Source of the DNA: Planctomycetota bacterium
GTDB taxonomy: Bacteria > Planctomycetota > JAJSAM01
Direction of reading: 5' to 3'
DNA: 37,500 bases
NCBI GenBank assembly: GCA_024274785.1
Contig: JAJSAM010000011.1
Location: 1 to 37,500 of the forward strand
Below the pieces are notes generated by a model. That model did not search any database, was not told where the DNA came from, and worked only from the letters and a program-made list of their open reading frames with translations. Positions 14,706 to 23,884 of this stretch are shown here, one piece after another (position 1 is the stretch's first letter; each line of letters begins with the position of its first letter). The translations under genes were made by a program, and so were the position numbers.

Positions 14706-16071
14706 CTTCTCTCCACATCTCCTTGAAACTCCTCGGCGCCGGTTGGGGCGCGGCGCGCGTATCGGTCCAGCGGCGGAGCAGGCCCGCACGGGCGGCGGCC
14801 GGCAACAGGCGCTTCGTGATCCGGGCGGCGCGGCGGTACAGCCCCGGGCGTTGCATGACGTACCGGAAGATCCGGAAGGCCAGACGTTCCGGAATCCCCC
14901 GCCGGCCCGCGCTCACCGCCTCCCGCCGCATCCGCAGGAGGTGCTCGTGGATCGGGATCTTCACCGGGCAGATATCGGTGCACGCACCGCAGAGGGAAGA
15001 CAGAAACGGCAGTTGGTGGTCCTCCCCGCGGCCTCGCCACAGGGGGGAGAGCAGTGATCCGATCGGTCCCGGATAGGTCCAGCCGTATGCGTGCCCCCCC
15101 ACAGTCCGGTAGACCGGGCATACGTTCATGCAGGCGCCGCAGCGGATGCAGCGGAGGATCTCGCGGTTTTCGGGGTCTCTCAGCGCATCGATGCGGCCGT
15201 TGTCGAGGAGCACGATGTGGTGTTCGTCGAGTGCTCCCGAGATCAGCTGAAAGTAGGAAGTCATCCGCTGCCCGGTGGCCGACCGGGTCAGCAGAGGCAG
15301 CATCGTGGCGAGGTCGGTCAGCTTCGGCAGGAGTTTGTCGATGCCCACCAGACTCACCGTCACCGGCGTGGACGTCACCGTCAGGCGAATGTTGCCCTCG
15401 TTCTCGATCAGGGCCACCGTCCCGGTTTCGGCCACCAGGAAGTTCGCGCCGGTGATACCGAGATCCGCCTCGAGGAGGCGATCGCGAAGATGGGCCCGGG
15501 CGGAGAGAGAGAGCCAGGTGGCGAGTTCCCGGCGGTCCGTGGGCGCCCGGCCATCGGTGACGCCCTCCCGGGCGAACAGATCCCGGATCTGCTCCGCGGA
15601 GCAGTGCAGGGCGGGCGCGGTGATGTGGGACGGGGGCTCGTCCCGCAGTTGCACGATGAACTCGCCGAGGTCGGTCTCGAGTGGCGTGAATCCCCGCGCG
15701 GTGAAAGCCTGGTTGAGCTCCACCTCCTCGGTGGCCATCGACTTCGCCTTGAGAATGCGCGTCGCGCCCTTCCGCCGGGCGAGTTCGGTGATGATCCGGC
15801 GGGCGGCGGCGGCGTCCTTCGCGAAATGGACGTGGGCGCCGCGCAAGCGGGCGTTCTCGACGAACTCCGCGAGGTAGCGATCGAGGTTCGCGAGAACGTG
15901 GTCCTTCACCTTCGCGGCCCGCTCGCGCAAGTCCTCCCAATCGGGCCGCTCGGCGACGGTCTCGTCGCGCTTTTTGAGCGACGTATTCGTGGCCCGGAGG
16001 ACATTGCCGGGGAGGACGGGGTCCTTGATCGCCCTGCGGATCCGGTCGGTCAGGCCGCCGCCTCTATTCAT
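14677..16071 (-). CDS. lutB: LUD-domain iron-sulfur protein LutB
   Basis: This 464-residue protein joins a LUD domain (about residues 55-290, with ETGTVALIENEGN and a TSTPVT segment) to two [4Fe-4S] cluster motifs: CIRCGACMNVCPVYR with VGGHAYG after it, and CGACTDICPVKIP about 45 residues on. A C-terminal helical part follows, as in LutB/YkgF proteins. With LutA and LutC it forms the flavin-independent L-lactate oxidising complex, probably at the membrane. ATG 16071 is used because GGAGGTGGGG precedes it; it overlaps the lutA stop by 8 bp. Order lutA-lutB-lutC is the standard one. Confidence 0.93.
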   Translation of the reverse strand: MNRGGGLTDRIRRAIKDPVLPGNVLRATNTSLKKRDETVAERPDWEDLRERAAKVKDHVLANLDRYLAEFVENARLRGAHVHFAKDAAAARRIITELARRKGATRILKAKSMATEEVELNQAFTARGFTPLETDLGEFIVQLRDEPPSHITAPALHCSAEQIRDLFAREGVTDGRAPTDRRELATWLSLSARAHLRDRLLEADLGITGANFLVAETGTVALIENEGNIRLTVTSTPVTVSLVGIDKLLPKLTDLATMLPLLTRSATGQRMTSYFQLISGALDEHHIVLLDNGRIDALRDPENREILRCIRCGACMNVCPVYRTVGGHAYGWTYPGPIGSLLSPLWRGRGEDHQLPFLSSLCGACTDICPVKIPIHEHLLRMRREAVSAGRRGIPERLAFRIFRYVMQRPGLYRRAARITKRLLPAAARAGLLRRWTDTRAAPQPAPRSFKEMWREDGPRFSKDP

Positions 16072-16765
16072 GCGCCCCACCTCCGAGGATCTCCGCAAGG
16101 TGGATCGGGCGGACCGCGCTGCCCCGTTTCTCGAGCAACCCCTCGATCTGCATCAGGCAGGAAGACTCGGTGGAGGAGACGAACGCCGCCCCGGAGTCCT
16201 CGATCGCCTTGAGCTTCCGCTCGCCCATCCCGGTGGAGACCAGGGGCGCCTTCACCGCGAAGGTCCCTCCGAAACCGCAGCACTCGTCCGAGGGCTCCAT
16301 CTCGACGAGTTCGAGTCCTTGAACCGCCTGAAGGAGACGGCGCGGCCCCTCCCGGATGCGGAGTTCGCGAAGCGGGTGGCAGGCATCGTGCCAGGTGACC
16401 CGGCCGGTGAACTTCGCCCCGATGTCGGTGACACCGAGTCGATCGGTCAGGAACTGCGAGAACTCGAAGACCCGCTCGAGGAGGTGGTGGTCGCCTTCCA
16501 TCGCGGTCCGGAGGGCCAGGACGCAGGATCCGGAAGGGGAAACGACCGCGTCGGGGTCGGCCTTCGCGAGGAGATCGAGCAGCCGCCGGGCCAGGCACGT
16601 GGCATCACGGTGAAACCCCGCGTTCAACGCCGGCTGGCCGCAGCAGGTCTGTCCCTCGGGGTAGATCACGTCGTGCCCGAGCCGGGAGAGCACGCGGCAG
16701 ACGGCCACGGCCACCCCGGGTTTCAGAACGTCGACGAAGCAGGGAACGAAAAGGGCGACGCGCAT
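16064..16765 (-). CDS. lutA: Cys-rich (CCG-domain) iron-sulfur protein LutA
   Basis: This 233-residue protein has the two CCG half-domains of LutA and of heterodisulfide reductase and glycolate oxidase partners: an N-terminal half with VALFVPCF and TCCGQPALNAGF, and a C-terminal half with WHDACHPLREL and ECCGFGGTFAVK. These cysteines hold an unusual iron-sulfur cluster. It is the first gene of the lut operon. The gene to its right diverges, leaving about 200 bp (16766-16971) that must hold promoters for both sides. The sequence GGGGGA lies directly before ATG 16765. Confidence 0.93.
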   Translation of the reverse strand: MRVALFVPCFVDVLKPGVAVAVCRVLSRLGHDVIYPEGQTCCGQPALNAGFHRDATCLARRLLDLLAKADPDAVVSPSGSCVLALRTAMEGDHHLLERVFEFSQFLTDRLGVTDIGAKFTGRVTWHDACHPLRELRIREGPRRLLQAVQGLELVEMEPSDECCGFGGTFAVKAPLVSTGMGERKLKAIEDSGAAFVSSTESSCLMQIEGLLEKRGSAVRPIHLAEILGGGAHE

Positions 16766-16971
16766 TCCCCCTTTGTCGGCGGATCCGGCTCAGGCGCCAA
16801 GGGATTCTCACCGCGCCGGGAAGCGATGCCGATGCGGCCGCTCCGGATGGGGGGCCCGAGTTCGGCGCACCAAAGTTCCTTTCCGCTCAATTCGGGAGCA
16901 CCGGCGACTCGATGAGGAGACGGAGGACCGTGCGCTTGCACCGAGCCCTCCGCCATGGAGAGCGAACTGGG

Positions 16972-18519
16972 ATGTGGCGAAGCATGCACAAACGTCCGGC
17001 GGCTATCCGGGTCCGGAAGACCGATGGCCATCCCACCCGGCACCGGGCAGGGCGAACACTCGCCATCCTGGTCGCGGCCGGACTCTCGCTCGGTCTGCTC
17101 TCACCCTCAAGCGGCCAGGTGGATGCTCCCCCGGATCCCGCCATGGTCAAGAGGGTCAGGACCGTCCTTTACACGCTGGTCACGCCGCCATGTTCCAATC
17201 CCGCCGATGTGGAGAAGGAACTACACGCGATGGGCAAGGCGGTCGTGCCGATTCTGAGGTCTCTCGACTACGGTTTCGATGCATCCGCGCAGATCGAGGT
17301 CATGGCCCGTGTGCGCTTCCGACTGAACGACAAGAGCGTCTCCAGGTGGCTGGCCGACCTGGCCTCCGGATCCAACACCCTGATCACGAGAACCACCGCC
17401 TATCGGTGCCTTGAGGAGTTCGGCACAATCTACGGTCTCGCGGGCCTCCTCGATGGTCGGACGGAAGAGTCACCATCGGTGCGGCGCTGCGCAAACCGGG
17501 CCATCGTGGCGGTTTTGAAGCGATCCGATACGCCGGAGGCCTACCGGGTCGTTCGCTCCCGGCTCACCAGCGGAGACGGGGCCCCCCGGATCAACGTCAT
17601 CACCTCGGTGGCGAAAGCAAACTCGATCCTTGGCCTGAAACTCCTTTGCGAACTCCTCGGGGATGATCGCGTTCGAAACCGGCTCCTGCTCTTTGCGATC
17701 GCCACCATGTCGGTCAGGCCCGCCGGCGATGAACCGGCAGGACTCATCCGCCCCTTCCTCGAATCCGACGATCCGAAGGCCAGACAGGGCGCCATCGAAG
17801 CCCTGGCCAGCCTCTGCGACGAAGCCTCGGCGGAGAAACTGATCGCGAGCCTTCGAGACGAGAATCCGGAGGTCGGGGCCGCAGCACATGCCGCGCTGAA
17901 GGAGCTCTCCTTCTCCAACCTGCCCGCGAAGGAGGGACCCTGGCGGGACTGGCTCGAGGTGGAAAGAGCGTGGTGGAGCGGGAAGGGACTGGAGCTGAAA
18001 GAGAACCTGTGGGGAAGCGATCGGGAACGGGTCATCCAGGCTGTCGGCCAGTTCGCCCGGCACCCGCTCTTTCGCGGCCACATCGGCGGGCGCGTCGAGG
18101 TGCTCTCCAGCGCGACGGACCCGGTGATCCGGGATGCGGCGAAGAAAGCGAGTGCCCGCCTCCGCCTGCAGGGGAGGGCCGCCCTTCGCAAGAAGAGAGA
18201 CGAGGCAAGACGCTCCCGCCCTCGAACCGCCGCCCGGCCCTCCCCGACCGGACGGGCCCCGGTGCAGGTGGCCGGCGCCGGCAGGAACGGCTACCTCTAT
18301 CTCCTGCTGCTCGGAATCCCGGTCTGCCTCCTGCTCCTGATGAGAGTGTGCAATTTCTCCCCGTTGGAGTGGGTTCGAGCCCGCACCAGAAAAGGACCGA
18401 TGATCGTGAAACTGGACCGGGAGAACGCCACACCGGAGCCGGACCCGGAGCGAAAGACCCATCCGGACATCAGTCAGGAAGAGCTCTTTTATCGGAGCGC
18501 ACGAAACCGGCAGGGCTGA
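16972..18519 (+). CDS. HEAT-repeat membrane protein, unknown function
   Basis: This is a 515-residue protein with a basic N-terminus, a hydrophobic signal or anchor (about residues 28-48, RTLAILVAAGLSLGLL), a helical solenoid with HEAT-like units (DDPKARQGAIEALASLCDEASAEKL near 267-291, ENPEVGAAAHAALKEL near 298-313), a basic Arg/Lys-rich stretch and a second hydrophobic helix near 445-461 (LYLLLLGIPVCLLLLM). A charged 55-residue tail follows. Topology: solenoid outside, tail inside if the first segment is cleaved. ATG 16972 is chosen over an earlier in-frame start at 16912; ATG 16984 is also possible. Function is not recognised. Confidence 0.62.
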   Translation: MWRSMHKRPAAIRVRKTDGHPTRHRAGRTLAILVAAGLSLGLLSPSSGQVDAPPDPAMVKRVRTVLYTLVTPPCSNPADVEKELHAMGKAVVPILRSLDYGFDASAQIEVMARVRFRLNDKSVSRWLADLASGSNTLITRTTAYRCLEEFGTIYGLAGLLDGRTEESPSVRRCANRAIVAVLKRSDTPEAYRVVRSRLTSGDGAPRINVITSVAKANSILGLKLLCELLGDDRVRNRLLLFAIATMSVRPAGDEPAGLIRPFLESDDPKARQGAIEALASLCDEASAEKLIASLRDENPEVGAAAHAALKELSFSNLPAKEGPWRDWLEVERAWWSGKGLELKENLWGSDRERVIQAVGQFARHPLFRGHIGGRVEVLSSATDPVIRDAAKKASARLRLQGRAALRKKRDEARRSRPRTAARPSPTGRAPVQVAGAGRNGYLYLLLLGIPVCLLLLMRVCNFSPLEWVRARTRKGPMIVKLDRENATPEPDPERKTHPDISQEELFYRSARNRQG

Positions 18520-18769
18520 CCCTGTGACCCTGTGCAGGAAGTAGTCCGATCCCGGTTTTCCTCTCCCCTCGGTGTACCGGCCGACTCGTTCTCCGAGTCT
18601 GACCCGGGATCTCTCGAAAGTGAGATGATCGACCAACGGCTCGTGGGCGTTCTCGCAGGCGATCAAACAGGTGATCGCGCAACTGCGGACTGACGTTGGA
18701 AATCTTCGCGGCGCTCGCAGATTCTTCGTGACGCTCCCAGTCCGCCTGCAACCGCCCCCGCTCGGTTCA
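18520..18769. other. Gap between convergent HEAT genes, holding one short repeat copy
   Basis: No gene is supported. The right part holds one copy of a dispersed sequence whose other copy lies inverted at 20405-20467. The left part shows nothing recognisable. Confidence 0.5.
18689..18742 (-). repeat. Short repeat, copy 1 of an inverted pair
   Basis: The minus strand of 18689-18723 matches 20433-20467 of the plus strand at 30 of 35 positions; the shared core is GCGAAGATTTC then AACGTC. Both copies also share CGTCACG on the side before the core. Copy 1 lies 27 bp beyond the end of the HEAT/VWA gene. Confidence 0.7.
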
Positions 18770-20233
18770 CTACCGGCGAACATGCACTCCGTCATTGCCC
18801 TCCGCCAGCTCCCGTAGAAAACCCTTCCAGCGCCGGCCTGTCGCCTCTCCCCCGATCTCCACCGTGTGGATGGCGGCCTTGCGGTATCGGTTTCGCTTCG
18901 CAATCTCCTCGATGACCCCGGTGCGGGACTGGACCTCACCGGCACTCGGTGCACCATCGGTCAGGAGAAACACGGTGTCGACCTCCTCCCGGGCCAGCGC
19001 CAGGGAGAGCGCATCGAAGAGGTTCGTCCGGCCGGTGGGTTCGAGCTTCCGGAACCACTTGAGCGCCTTCTTGCGGGCGCACGAGGATGCGGTCACGGCC
19101 CTCTTCGAGAACGCCACGGGCTCCGTCCGGAAGGCGATGAGCAGGAACTTCGCGGGGGGCGAGAGGCGCGCGAGCGTCCGGTGAAGCTCCGTCAACACCA
19201 GCTCGCCCTTGGTCTCATCCTTTTCCCGCTCGAGGCGATCCCGCATCGAGCGGGACCGGTCGAGGACGAACGCGACACACTCGGAGTGAAAGGGGATGTT
19301 GGAAAAAGTCGCCGCGCTCCCGCCCGAGTCCTCGCTCACCGCGGCCCGGCGCTCGGGGAACTCGATCTCCCCCGGGTTCTGAAGCCGCCATCGCTCCCAC
19401 CGCTCCCGGTCCGGAGGCAGCCCCACCCCCGTCAACCGCGCCAGCGCTCGACCCTGCTCCTCGCGAAGCCTTCCCCGTTCGAGTCCGAGGGACCCGATCA
19501 ACGCATCGACCGCTCCCGGCCGCCGGATCCGGGAGAGCGAGCGGAGAGCCGTCAACCGTACCGACCAGCAGGGATCCTGAAGCCCGGTCGCCAGCACCGG
19601 CACCGCCTCGTCCCCGGGGCCGTCGGCGATGACCTCGAGCGCCGCGACGCGAAGCTCCATCGCCCGGTCGGACTGCACCTTCCCGGCAAGACCGCGCGCC
19701 GTCGCAGGGTCGATACCGGCCAGCGCCAGGAGCGCCGCCGCCCTTGGCCTCCCCTCCCTGCCGCGAAGTACTGCTGCCGCCAATTCACCCTTTCCCCGAC
19801 CGCCAGGACAGGTGAGAAGCAGATCGACGGCAGCTTCACGTACTCCGGAGTCCGGATCCCGGATCGCCCGGGCCAGCAGCTCCTCGCGGCCCTCTTCTCG
19901 CGCGGCCGAGAGAACCGCGAAGCTGGTCAGGCGCACCCGCGGATCCGGGTGGCGGATCCCCCTGGCGAAAAACACCTTCTGATCCTCCGGCGATCGGCGG
20001 CCGGAGAGCCCCCGCCGGGCCCGGGAGCGCACCAGGGCGTCCTCGTCCGTCAACGCATTGAGGAGCAGCAGGAGCGACGTTCGTCCCGGCATCTCCGCCA
20101 ATGCCGTCACGGCCTTCGCACGCTCCTCCCGATCGCGACTCCCGAGGGCCTTCCGCACGTCCCGCAGCCCTCCGGCCCGGACCGACGAACAGAGGATGAA
20201 AAGCAAGAGCATCGCCAGCAGGTTGCGTCCCAT
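18770..20233 (-). CDS. Secreted HEAT-repeat protein with C-terminal von Willebrand A domain
   Basis: A 487-residue protein with a signal peptide (residues 1-20, ending VRA). Residues 22-270 are HEAT repeats (DALVRSRARRGL at 65-76, PDPRVRLTSFAVLSAA at 96-111, PCWSVRLTALRSL at 221-233). A short Trp/Arg-rich link (WERWRLQNP) leads to a VWA domain from about 318. The MIDAS metal site is nearly complete: DRSRS at 325-329, Thr400 or Thr403 in PTGRTN, and Asp426 in LLTDGAPS. Secreted HEAT-VWA proteins are common in Planctomycetes; they likely bind other proteins in a metal-dependent way. GGAAGGAG precedes ATG 20233. Coding frame upstream of this start has no protein character. Confidence 0.82.
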   Translation of the reverse strand: MGRNLLAMLLLFILCSSVRAGGLRDVRKALGSRDREERAKAVTALAEMPGRTSLLLLLNALTDEDALVRSRARRGLSGRRSPEDQKVFFARGIRHPDPRVRLTSFAVLSAAREEGREELLARAIRDPDSGVREAAVDLLLTCPGGRGKGELAAAVLRGREGRPRAAALLALAGIDPATARGLAGKVQSDRAMELRVAALEVIADGPGDEAVPVLATGLQDPCWSVRLTALRSLSRIRRPGAVDALIGSLGLERGRLREEQGRALARLTGVGLPPDRERWERWRLQNPGEIEFPERRAAVSEDSGGSAATFSNIPFHSECVAFVLDRSRSMRDRLEREKDETKGELVLTELHRTLARLSPPAKFLLIAFRTEPVAFSKRAVTASSCARKKALKWFRKLEPTGRTNLFDALSLALAREEVDTVFLLTDGAPSAGEVQSRTGVIEEIAKRNRYRKAAIHTVEIGGEATGRRWKGFLRELAEGNDGVHVRR

Positions 20234-20529
20234 GGTTTCTCCTTCCGTGTTTCCAGGAAGGAGGACGCACGCGAGAGCGGTCGGGCTCGGAATTCCGCCC
20301 AATTTCCGGGTGGCGCGGATCGAAACGTGGGGGGGGAGAACAGATCCGTTGGACAGCGGCCGCCCGGAGGGTCGATCTCCGTATCGACCGTGCTGGCAGT
20401 CCGGGAACGTCACGGGGATCCTGGTCAGGGGGATTCTGCGAGTGCTGCGAAGATTTCGAACGTCGGTACTGCAGGCTGGCCCCTGCCCCGCTGCAAAACC
20501 GCAAGGATTGAGTCCGATCGGGTGGGAAA
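20234..20529. other. Intergenic region upstream of the HEAT-VWA gene
   Basis: No gene is supported. It holds the second repeat copy (20405-20467) and presumably the promoter of the HEAT-VWA gene, since trkA ends to its right in the same direction. No sigma-70-like boxes stand out. Confidence 0.5.
20405..20467 (+). repeat. Short repeat, copy 2 of an inverted pair
   Basis: Plus-strand copy of the sequence at 18689-18742 (minus). The core 20433-20467 agrees at 30 of 35 bases; before it a GGGAACGTCACGG segment corresponds to GGGAGCGTCACGA in the other copy, with about 14 extra bases here. The two copies face each other across the HEAT-VWA gene. Confidence 0.7.
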
Positions 20530-21234
20530 CTACCGGTTGCGGCTGCCCAACCCGTCCTTCCCGACGGGCCGCCCGGCGAAAGCACCACCGGCGCGGATCA
20601 CGTCGCGTTCGGCCCCGAGGAGGTAGAGGCGATCGCCGACGCGGACCTCGGTGGATCCGGCCAGCCCGGTGAGGATCTCCGGTGACTTCTCGCCGCCGCG
20701 ACGGATCGCCAGCAGCTTGACCTTGCACTTCTCCTCGAGGGCGAGATCGGCGATGCTCTCGCCCGCGTGATCCGTGCCGACCTCGACGATCCCGATGTCA
20801 TGCGGGCCATCGAGATGCGCGAAATCCACCAGCCCCGGGGAGAGGATCTGCACGGCGAGTTTCCGGGCGGCGTTGATCCCCGGCATGATCACCTCCGAGC
20901 CGAGCGCGCGCAGGATTTCCACCCGCTCGCGGCTCGTGCCGCGCACCAGGACCCGGCGACAACCCAGTTCGCTGAGGTGAACCGCACACAGTTCCGAAGC
21001 CTCGAAGTCCTCACCCATGCACACCACCGCGGCGTCCACCTCGTGGATACTCTGTTCCCTCAAGGCTTCCGGATCCCGCGCGTCCATCCGAACCGCGGTG
21101 TGGACCACGTCCCGCACCTGCTCCACGTTGGCGAGATCGTTGTCAACGGCGATGACCTCGGCCGACAGGCGAGCCAGGGCGCGGGCCAGGCTCATCCCGA
21201 AGGTTCCGAGGCCGATCACCGCGTAACGGCTCAT
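20530..21234 (-). CDS. TrkA/KtrA-type potassium channel regulator (RCK protein)
   Basis: This 234-residue protein has an RCK-N Rossmann domain with VIGLGTFGMSLA at 6-17 and an acidic VDNDL at the end of beta 2, the site for NAD(H) or ATP, and an RCK-C domain (about 140-215, ending with VRVGDRLYLLG). Such subunits gate TrkH/KtrB-type K+ channels; no channel gene follows, so the partner must lie elsewhere. Its ATG overlaps the ftsH stop as ATGA, which ties its synthesis to FtsH. The C-terminal tail after residue 215 is short and Gly/Arg-rich. Confidence 0.9.
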   Translation of the reverse strand: MSRYAVIGLGTFGMSLARALARLSAEVIAVDNDLANVEQVRDVVHTAVRMDARDPEALREQSIHEVDAAVVCMGEDFEASELCAVHLSELGCRRVLVRGTSRERVEILRALGSEVIMPGINAARKLAVQILSPGLVDFAHLDGPHDIGIVEVGTDHAGESIADLALEEKCKVKLLAIRRGGEKSPEILTGLAGSTEVRVGDRLYLLGAERDVIRAGGAFAGRPVGKDGLGSRNR

Positions 21235-23267
21235 GGCCCGGACTCCCGTTCCGGCTCCTCCGCCTCCTCCGCCTCCTCCGGGGGAGGAACCTCCGCGGCA
21301 AGTGTCTCCGGCACCGCATCCGGCTCCTCCGGTGTCCCCGGCACCTCCTCCGACGCGGCCGGTGTCTCCGGCACCGCATCGGGCGCGGAAGCCTTCTTCT
21401 CGATGCCGAGAATCTCCTCGAATTCGTCACGATCGATCAGCTCGATCTCGGCCAGGCGGATGGCGATTCTCTCCAGCAGATCCCGGTTGTCCTTCAGCGT
21501 CGTCAGGGCCAGGTCTTCCGCGGCGGTGACGAAGATCTTCACCTCTTCGTCGATCTCCCGCCCCGTCTCCTCGGAGTAATCGCGCTTCCCGCCGTTGGGA
21601 TCCCAGCCGAGGTAGGAGCGCCGTTCCTGCTCGTAGCTGACCGGCCCCATCCTCTCGCTCATGCCGAACTCGGTGACCATGCGCCGGGCCATCTTCGAGC
21701 AGCGCTCGAGGTCGTTCTGGGCGCCCGTGGTGACCTGTCCGAAGATGATCATCTCCGCCGCGCGGCCACCGAGCAGCACCGCCATACGGTTCTTGAGTTC
21801 CTCCAGGGTGAGCAGGTACCGCTCGTCCGTCGGAAGCTGCAGGGTGTGGCCGAGAGAGCCCATCCCGCGGGGGATGATGGAGATCCGATGCACCGGGTCG
21901 CACTCCGGCAGCAGAGACGCCACCAGCGCGTGACCGGACTCGTGGTAGGCCACGATCTCCTTCTCCTTCTCGGTCATCAGGTGCTTCTTCTTCTCGAGGC
22001 CGGCGATCGTGCGGTCGATGGCCTCCTCCAGCTCGTCCATGGTCACCGACGACTTGTCGCGGCGGGCGGCGAGGAGCGCCGACTCGTTGATGATGTTCGC
22101 GAGGTCGGCGCCGGCAAAGCCCGGAGTGCGGGCCGCGATCACGGCGAGGTCCACGTCGGGGTCGAGTTTCACGGCGCGGGCGTGCACCCTGAGGATCAGC
22201 TCCCGGCCCTTGATGTCCGGCTTGTCCACCACGATCTGCCTGTCAAAACGACCGGGACGCATCAGCGCCTGGTCGAGAATCTCCGGACGGTTGGTGGCGG
22301 CCATGATGATGACGCCGGAGTTCGCGTCGAAGCCGTCCATCTCCACGAGCAGAGCGTTCAGGGTCTGCTCACGCTCGTCGTTACTGACCGGGCTGACCCC
22401 CCGGGACTTGCCGAGGGCGTCCAACTCATCGATGAAGACGATGCAGGGAGACTGCTGGACCGCCTGCTTGAAGAGGTCGCGGACCCGGCTCGCGCCGACC
22501 CCCACGAACATCTCCACGAAGTCGGAACCAGAGAGGGAGAAGAACGGCACCTCCGCCTCGCCGGCGACCGCGCGGGCGAGCAGGGTCTTGCCCGTGCCCG
22601 GCGCGCCGAGGAGCAGCACACCCTTCGGGATACGTGCCCCGAGCGCCTGGAACTTCTCGGGCTCCCGCAGGAAGTCGACGATCTCCTTGACCTCGTCCAC
22701 CGCCTCGTCGATCCCGGCCACATCGCCGAAATTGACCTGGACCTCCTTCTCCGCGTAGACCTTCGCCTTGGATTTTCCGAAGCTCATCACCTGCTGCCCC
22801 GGGTTCATCTTGCGCATCATGAAGATCCAGAAGCCGATGAGGATGGCGACGGGGAAGATCCACCAGATCACACCGAGGAGGCCGTCGGTATCCGATTCCG
22901 GGGTGTAATCGACGTTGTTCTCCCGGAGGTACGCGATGTCGCCCTCAAGCGTGACCCGCGGCATGGTGAACGCCACCCAGCGGTCCTCTCCGGAGTCCGT
23001 CTTCTCCCGATACTCGCCGGACATTTTCTTCCCGCTGACCACGAGGTTTCGAAGGCGGCCCTCCTCCACCCATTTCTTGAACTCGGAGTGCTTCGGCCCA
23101 TCGGGCTTTCCGGCGAAGAACTGGCCCGTGATCAGGACCGCCAGCAGCACCATCATCACCCAGAAGAAGGAGAACCGCGCGGGCCCCTTCTTCCTGTCGT
23201 CCGGTCGCTGCTTGGGGTCGTGGCCGGGCTGCTGGTCGTCCCGGCTGGTCTGGTCGCTATCGGTCAT
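21231..23267 (-). CDS. ftsH: ATP-dependent zinc metalloprotease FtsH
   Basis: A full-length 678-residue FtsH. Two membrane helices (about 33-52 and 129-152) flank an extracytoplasmic loop. The AAA module has Walker A GAPGTGKT at 221-228, Walker [12 protein letters not shown] near 279, and the pore [11 protein letters not shown] segment. The zinc site is HESGH at 442-446. It degrades membrane and short-lived soluble proteins. The C-terminus carries an acidic Pro/Glu-rich tail with a 20-residue repeat (PDAVPET twice; 19 identical bases at 21302-21320 and 21362-21380). ATG 23267 overlaps the stop of the lon remnant (TGATG), and the gene's stop overlaps trkA. Confidence 0.97.
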   Translation of the reverse strand: MTDSDQTSRDDQQPGHDPKQRPDDRKKGPARFSFFWVMMVLLAVLITGQFFAGKPDGPKHSEFKKWVEEGRLRNLVVSGKKMSGEYREKTDSGEDRWVAFTMPRVTLEGDIAYLRENNVDYTPESDTDGLLGVIWWIFPVAILIGFWIFMMRKMNPGQQVMSFGKSKAKVYAEKEVQVNFGDVAGIDEAVDEVKEIVDFLREPEKFQALGARIPKGVLLLGAPGTGKTLLARAVAGEAEVPFFSLSGSDFVEMFVGVGASRVRDLFKQAVQQSPCIVFIDELDALGKSRGVSPVSNDEREQTLNALLVEMDGFDANSGVIIMAATNRPEILDQALMRPGRFDRQIVVDKPDIKGRELILRVHARAVKLDPDVDLAVIAARTPGFAGADLANIINESALLAARRDKSSVTMDELEEAIDRTIAGLEKKKHLMTEKEKEIVAYHESGHALVASLLPECDPVHRISIIPRGMGSLGHTLQLPTDERYLLTLEELKNRMAVLLGGRAAEMIIFGQVTTGAQNDLERCSKMARRMVTEFGMSERMGPVSYEQERRSYLGWDPNGGKRDYSEETGREIDEEVKIFVTAAEDLALTTLKDNRDLLERIAIRLAEIELIDRDEFEEILGIEKKASAPDAVPETPAASEEVPGTPEEPDAVPETLAAEVPPPEEAEEAEEPERESGP

Positions 23268-23884
23268 CAGTTTCCTGTCTCTTCGCCGTCTCGCGGCGTG
23301 AGTGCGATTTCGAACAATTCCCTGACATCCCGTCCGAACCGGAACGTCAGTTCCTTCTCAGCTTCCTTCGGGATCTCCAGGAGGTCCCTCTCGTTCTTCT
23401 CCGGCAGGATGATCGTCTCGATCCCGGCCCGGAGTGCGCCGAGTACTTTCTATTCTACGCCACCGACGGGCAAGACCTTCCCGGGAAGAGCGGTCTCCCC
23501 GATGATGGCCACCGTACTGCCGACGGCCCGGCCGGTGAAGATCGAAGCGATGGCCGTGGCCAGGCCGTCGCCCGCGGATGGCCCGTCCTTCGTCGTCGCC
23601 CCGGCCGGCACATGAACGTGCAGGTCGAAGCGATCGAAGTCCTCGGGGGCGATGGAAAGCGCCTCGGCATTCGCGCGCACCAAGGATAGGACCGCGCGGA
23701 CGGATTCCATCATGACATCTCCGAGGGATCCGGTCAGGGTCAGGCGGCCCTTGCCGGGCATCTTCGTCGCTTCGAGGAAGCCGGTGCCGGCCTCGAAGTC
23801 TGAGCGATCACACTGTCCCGGGCAGCGAATCAGACGGTCCACGCCGCGGCTCCGGCTCTCGTCACCGCCGGGCCGATGGATCAT
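23267..23884 (-). pseudogene. lon: Decayed lon protease remnant (S16 domain only)
   Basis: Codons after about 23790 match the Lon proteolytic domain: [19 protein letters not shown], the catalytic Ser in [20 protein letters not shown], then PVGGVE and an in-frame TAG at 23450-23452. The same frame resumes with KVLGALRAGIETIILPEKN and the normal Lon C-terminus to the TGA at 23267. Two sites are damaged: the catalytic Lys of GG-x-K-E-K is Glu, and the next codon is the TAG. The Lon N-domain and ATPase are missing; about 33 unrelated codons precede the homology. The frame begins in an ATGA overlap with dnaJ and ends in a TGATG overlap with ftsH, as if an internal deletion had removed the middle of a once intact operon gene. 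If translated, the first piece has 144 residues. Confidence 0.8.

Noticed and set aside
18365..18390. tRNA-like T-arm sequence (GGTTCGAGCCC)
   Set aside because: It lies inside the HEAT protein frame and no acceptor or anticodon stem can be built around it.
21302..21380. Repeated GTGTCTCCGGCACCGCATC, 60 bp apart, as a mobile or regulatory repeat
   Set aside because: It is in frame in the acidic tail of FtsH and explained by a 20-residue protein repeat.
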